From the NCBI GenBank assembly GCA_029051915.1, contig JAIDKM010000160.1, forward strand, positions 1 to 8,821: a stretch of 8,821 bases of DNA, given 5' to 3'. The position numbers and the translations under genes are program-made. This document shows, one piece after another, positions 6,525 through 8,821 of the stretch. This DNA is from Alistipes sp. (GTDB lineage: Bacteria; Bacteroidota; Bacteroidia; Bacteroidales; Rikenellaceae). Within the stretch, counting starts at the first letter, position 1. The number at the start of each line of letters is the position of its first letter. The notes beneath the pieces are model-generated. The model was not told where the DNA came from. It made no database searches and saw only the letters and a list, made by a program, of their open reading frames with translations.

Positions 6525-6624
6525 TTTACATTTGTATGTATTAACAGTTGTAAATCGATATATTTGTTTACAAATGTAATTACATATGGAAATAACCCCG
6601 ATTCGAGAAATTTACATTTGTAAC
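6525..6624. promoter_or_regulatory. Operator cluster 2: four more TTTACA-NN-TGTAAA-type palindromes
   Basis: Sites are 6525-6538 (TTTACATTTGTATG, two mismatches), 6541-6554 (TTAACAGTTGTAAA, one), 6567-6580 (TTTACAAATGTAAT, one) and 6611-6624 (TTTACATTTGTAAC, one). Start-to-start distances of 16, 26 and 44 nt resemble those of cluster 1. Three sites contain TACATTTG on one strand or the other, which also matches the -7 promoter consensus. The first (plus strand, 6527-6534) has TTTC 20 nt upstream, so a rightward promoter is conceivable, but no gene follows on that strand. Confidence 0.55.
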
Positions 6625-6639
6625 ACAACTACCCTGTCC

Positions 6640-6663
6640 GGCAATTTTTCAGGCAATTTTTTC
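6640..6663. repeat. Short tandem repeat GGCAATTTTTC, two copies
   Basis: GGCAATTTTTC at 6640-6650 and GGCAATTTTTTC at 6652-6663 form an imperfect tandem pair next to operator cluster 2. No function is suggested by the sequence. Confidence 0.5.
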
Positions 6664-6720
6664 GGATTTCCACCTACTGGACTTTTGGATAACCTCTCTT
6701 TCTGAATTCGTTTTATATTA

Positions 6721-6770
6721 TGTAAAATAAAAACAAGGCATAACAGCGAATATATCCGCTATGCCTTGTT
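6721..6770 (-). terminator. Strong intrinsic terminator after the HIT-family gene
   Basis: AACAAGGCAT (6732-6741) pairs with ATGCCTTGTT (6761-6770), extended inward by AGCG/CGCT after a 3-nt bulge. On the minus strand the stem is followed by TTTATTTTACATA, a U-rich tail, 32 nt beyond the HIT stop codon. The plus-strand side also has a short T-rich tail, so it may act in both directions. Confidence 0.85.
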
Positions 6771-6801
6771 TGTCAGTTATTTAATAAATGTAAAATCCCG
6801 G

Positions 6802-7188
6802 TTATTTCGATAGCTTGTCAGCTATTTTCTGAAACTCTTCCGGAGAAAAATGGAGCTTTTCGCGGTGAAAATCTACGTCGTTTTCGCTCTGAATGGGTAT
6901 CAAATGGATGTGTGCATGCGCTACTTCGAGCCCTAAAACCACGATTGCGACCCTTTTGCACGCTATTTCGCGTTCAATTCGGGCTGCTACCTGTTTGGCG
7001 AACAGCATCAGACCCGCCAGCGTCCGGTCGTCCAGGTCGAAAATGTAGTCTACTTCTTGCTTCGGAACCACCAGCGTGTGTCCTTCCGTCAGGGGGTTGA
7101 TGTCAAGAAACGCATAGTAGCTGTCGTCTTCGGCAACTTTGTACGAGGGGATTTCCCCTGCGATGATACGTGAAAAAATGGATGCCAT
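6802..7188 (-). CDS. HIT-family nucleotide hydrolase/transferase (HINT-like)
   Basis: A 128-aa histidine-triad protein, the usual length for bacterial HINT-type members. These cytosolic enzymes hydrolyse nucleoside phosphoramidates, aminoacyl-AMP or related nucleotides; the exact substrate cannot be read from sequence. The start MASIFSRIIAGEIPSYKVAE and the core DINPLTEGHTLVVPK are typical. The catalytic triad motif is H91-A-H93-I-H95-LIP, preceded by VLGLEVA. A longer in-frame start at 7323 would add 45 residues of low-quality sequence with no family match, so 7188 was chosen. It follows the rel-linked membrane genes on the same strand after a 189-nt gap that contains an inverted repeat, so it may have its own promoter, though I see no good -7 element. 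A strong terminator follows it. Confidence 0.93.
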   Translation of the reverse strand: MASIFSRIIAGEIPSYKVAEDDSYYAFLDINPLTEGHTLVVPKQEVDYIFDLDDRTLAGLMLFAKQVAARIEREIACKRVAIVVLGLEVAHAHIHLIPIQSENDVDFHREKLHFSPEEFQKIADKLSK

Positions 7189-7360
7189 ATTTCGTCGTTT
7201 TTTTTGAGTGGATTTCGCGTGTCGTGCGCAAGTCGGCCTTTGGTCGGTAAAATCCTTCAGCAAGGTTATTCGCGGGCTTGTAAGCTCTGCCGGACTTGGG
7301 TTCGGAGCATCGAAAGTCTCCATGCGCTTTTTTGTCTGCTGTCGTTCGTTTGATGCGTCT

Positions 7361-7393
7361 GATTCCGAGCATCATGCTCAGGTGCTCGGAATC
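7361..7393 (-). terminator. Inverted repeat at the 3' end of the 69-aa membrane protein gene (possible terminator)
   Basis: GATTCCGAGCA (7361-7371) and TGCTCGGAATC (7383-7393) form a perfect 11-bp stem with an 11-nt loop that contains the stop codon of the 69-aa gene. There is no U-run after the stem on either strand, so a classical intrinsic terminator is doubtful; transcript-end protection or partial termination is also possible. Confidence 0.45.
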
Positions 7394-7587
7394 ATGATGG
7401 TTGCATTCGCCCAGTTGAACGTCAGCAGGTTCGAGGCCACCGCAACGATCCAGCCTACCGTTATGGCGCTCCAGAGCCCCAGCAGACCGTATTGCCGCCG
7501 TAAATTGCGCTTCGCTTTTTCCGGGTCATGGGCGGATCGCCTCCTCCTCGATTCTTCGGGCGTCGGTTGGCGGTGGGTGCCGGCCAT
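7378..7587 (-). CDS. Small single-pass membrane protein (69 aa), unknown function
   Basis: I do not recognise this family. The 69-residue product has a strongly basic N-terminal part (residues 1-32, rich in Arg and Lys, for example ESRRRRSAHD) followed by one hydrophobic segment (about 35-55, GLLGLWSAITVGWIVAVASNL) and a short tail, so the basic part is probably cytoplasmic. Its ATG overlaps the stop of the 128-aa gene upstream (TAATG, one shared base), which points to translational coupling and argues that this small frame is real. It lies in the same transcript as the RelA/SpoT gene. The inverted repeat at its 3' end probably marks the end of the unit. The two small proteins may work together at the inner membrane, but nothing shows how. 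Confidence 0.7.
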   Translation of the reverse strand: MAGTHRQPTPEESRRRRSAHDPEKAKRNLRRQYGLLGLWSAITVGWIVAVASNLLTFNWANATIMIPST

Positions 7588-7973
7588 TATTCGTCGAACT
7601 TGGGTTTCAGGATTTCCGAATAGACGATCGCCCGTTGCAGGTCGAATGCTGCTGTTGGGCTCTCCGGGGCCTTGGGAAAGTGTTCTTTCGGCGCGTCGGC
7701 CGATCGGATTTCGGTTGTGTGTATCGCGTCGGCCGCTTTCTTTTTCGTCCGGCGATTCTCCCGGTTATCTTCCCGGGCAGTCGTTACCTGCCGTATCATC
7801 GTCGGTGTTGTATCTCGTTCTTTCTTGGAGCGGTTCGTCGCGGGCCGTTGTTGTGCCGGCCAGGCTTCTCCCCCGGGGGTCGCTTTTCCGTTCGCTTTTT
7901 CGCGGATAAACAGTTTCGCCAGCAGTATGCCGGCCGCGACAACGATTCCCAGAATAGAAGTCAGTTCTTCCAT
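7587..7973 (-). CDS. N-terminally anchored membrane protein with charged linker and conserved C-terminal motif (128 aa), unknown function
   Basis: The 128-residue product starts with a membrane segment (about 5-22, TSILGIVVAAGILLAKLF) followed by a positive stop-transfer (REKANGK), so the rest should face the cytoplasm. Residues about 27-108 are highly charged, low in hydrophobic residues and probably disordered. The last 19 residues are different: F110-DLQRAIVYSEILKPKF is compact and amphipathic. I recall similar FDLRxAVIYSEIL endings on otherwise divergent small membrane proteins of Bacteroidota; this is from memory. The start is 7 nt after the RelA/SpoT stop, and the stop overlaps the next start. 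Such tight packing suggests co-expression with (p)ppGpp metabolism, but the function is unknown. Confidence 0.8.
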   Translation of the reverse strand: MEELTSILGIVVAAGILLAKLFIREKANGKATPGGEAWPAQQRPATNRSKKERDTTPTMIRQVTTAREDNRENRRTKKKAADAIHTTEIRSADAPKEHFPKAPESPTAAFDLQRAIVYSEILKPKFDE

Positions 7974-7980
7974 GGCCTTC

Positions 7981-8821
7981 TCAGTTTATCGTTCGTTTGA
8001 CACTCTCGATTCCTTTTATTTTGCGGAGCTTGTCCATCACGGCGCTCAGGCTCTCCGCATTTTGGACATAGAGGCTGATTCCGCCCTCGAAAATGCCGTC
8101 ATGGCTGTGGATGCTCACTTCGCGGATGTTGATGTTGAAATCGCTGCTGACTACTTTGGCAAGATCCAGCAGCAGCCCCATGCGGTCGATTCCGCGCAGG
8201 CCGATCGTTACCAGATAGGATTTGGACTTGTATTGCGACCACTTGATCTCTTCCTTGACAATATTTTTGCCGTATTGCGATGCCAGACGGTTCAGTTCGT
8301 CGCACGCGGCTTTGTGTACGATGATGTCGCCCGTCGCCGGATCACGATACCCCACTACCTTGTCGCCGGGAATCGGTTTGCAGCATTCCGCAAGTTTGAA
8401 TTGTTGTTCTTGCGCCGGCGCTTCTTGCGGCGTTATGTCGTCCGCAGGGTTCTCATCGCCGTCGTCCTGCGTTTTCGAGGAGGGGATGAAGAGCGTCCAG
8501 AATTTGAGTATCTTGCTCTTGGAGTTGACTTTGAGCGCTTTCTCCAGCTCGTCGAGTTCGATGATTCCCGCACCGATCTTGCTGTAGAACTCTTCTTTGT
8601 TGTTGCACTTGTAGAGGGGGACGATTTTTTGCAGCACCCGACCGCTCAGGTTGATATTCAGCGACTTCATCTTGTCGCTTAGCAGCTGCATGCCCCGTTC
8701 TATGTTGTTTTGGCGTTCTCGTTTCAGGAAGCTCTTGATCGCCTGCTTCGCCTTGCCCGTCGTTACTACTTCGAGCCATTCGGCTTTTGGCCGGGCGTTG
8801 TCGGCCGTGATGATCTCGATC
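7981..8821 (-). CDS. rel: RelA/SpoT-family (p)ppGpp synthetase/hydrolase, C-terminal part (truncated by window edge)
   Basis: The last 279 residues of a long RelA/SpoT homologue; the catalytic half lies outside the window. The visible part (numbered from the window edge) begins at the end of the TGS domain (ARPKAEWLEVVTTGKAK, residues 9-25), followed by the helical region (about 25-110) and an acidic, Gln/Pro-rich spacer (about 114-140). Next is the RIS/zinc-finger-like domain, with AECCKPIPGDKVVGY (C146, C147) and VHKAACDEL (H169, C173). It ends in an ACT domain (about 200-279), with GLRGIDRMGLLLDLAKVVS and HSHDGIFEGGISLYV. These domains sense the ribosome and regulate the alarmone enzyme. 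Whether this is a synthetase or a bifunctional enzyme cannot be decided here. The reading frame is open to the window edge; a Met at 8691 is internal. Two small membrane protein genes follow closely. Confidence 0.95.
   Translation of the reverse strand, partial: IEIITADNARPKAEWLEVVTTGKAKQAIKSFLKRERQNNIERGMQLLSDKMKSLNINLSGRVLQKIVPLYKCNNKEEFYSKIGAGIIELDELEKALKVNSKSKILKFWTLFIPSSKTQDDGDENPADDITPQEAPAQEQQFKLAECCKPIPGDKVVGYRDPATGDIIVHKAACDELNRLASQYGKNIVKEEIKWSQYKSKSYLVTIGLRGIDRMGLLLDLAKVVSSDFNINIREVSIHSHDGIFEGGISLYVQNAESLSAVMDKLRKIKGIESVKRTIN

Noticed and set aside
6158..6624. CRISPR array
   Set aside because: The repeated unit is a 14-bp palindrome at irregular distances with no spacers of constant length and no cas genes.
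6440..6628. 62-codon minus-strand frame across operator cluster 2
   Set aside because: Its sequence is largely made by the palindromes (for example KCKF from TGTAAATTT); no promoter or start context and no family resemblance.
7189..7323. 45-residue N-terminal extension of the HIT protein
   Set aside because: HIT proteins normally begin near the MASIFSRIIAGEIP segment; the extension is basic, low-complexity and unmatched.
7672..8682. Long plus-strand open frame opposite the 128-aa gene and rel
   Set aside because: Antisense to clear ACT and RIS domains; no family features of its own.
1..8821. tRNA or rRNA genes and insertion sequences
   Set aside because: I saw no cloverleaf with a T-loop motif, no rRNA-like sequence, and no transposase or terminal inverted repeats.

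Overview
The window looks like a chromosomal segment of a Bacteroidota gut commensal, most likely Rikenellaceae/Alistipes-like. The reasons are the SusC-type TonB-dependent receptor start, BACON and DUF5689-type lipoprotein domains, a lipoprotein export signal of the Bacteroides type (Cys-SDDDD), promoters of the TAnnTTTG kind, lack of Shine-Dalgarno sites, and GC-rich genes separated by AT-rich spacers. The genus is an inference; the phylum is well supported. Every gene I can support lies on the minus strand, so transcription runs from high to low coordinates.

From right to left there are three blocks. (1) 8821-6802: the C-terminal part of a RelA/SpoT (p)ppGpp enzyme, followed 7 nt later by a 128-aa single-pass membrane protein. 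That gene overlaps a 69-aa single-pass membrane protein (TAATG junction). After a 189-nt gap comes a HIT-family nucleotide hydrolase with a strong terminator. (2) 6720-5584: an AT-rich, gene-poor stretch with two clusters of TTTACA-NN-TGTAAA palindromes, then a 161-aa XRE-type DNA-binding protein whose likely promoter lies inside the first cluster, closed by a hairpin terminator. (3) 5368-1: a four-gene array that reads as one operon: a large surface lipoprotein (BACON, DUF5689/OB-fold-like, Ig-like and C-terminal beta domains), a lipoprotein nuclease of the Serratia NucA (DRGH, beta-beta-alpha-Me) family, a secreted endonuclease/exonuclease/phosphatase (DNase I-fold) enzyme, and the start of a TonB-dependent outer-membrane receptor.

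Block 3 is the most interesting part. A surface lipoprotein with OB-fold-like modules, a surface nuclease, a periplasmic or secreted phosphodiesterase and a TonB-dependent transporter together suggest capture, cutting and import of extracellular nucleic acid (or another phosphodiester polymer). It resembles a Sus-type polysaccharide locus but has nucleases instead of glycosidases and no SusD in view. The individual enzyme families are clear; the joint pathway is inference. A 13-bp hairpin and an overlapping alternative hairpin with a U-rich tract sit between the first two genes and may tune expression inside the operon.

The second point of interest is the regulatory region at 6158-6624: eight sites of one palindrome in two groups of four with similar spacing. 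One group overlaps the regulator's own promoter; the other lies in a stretch where I see no gene.
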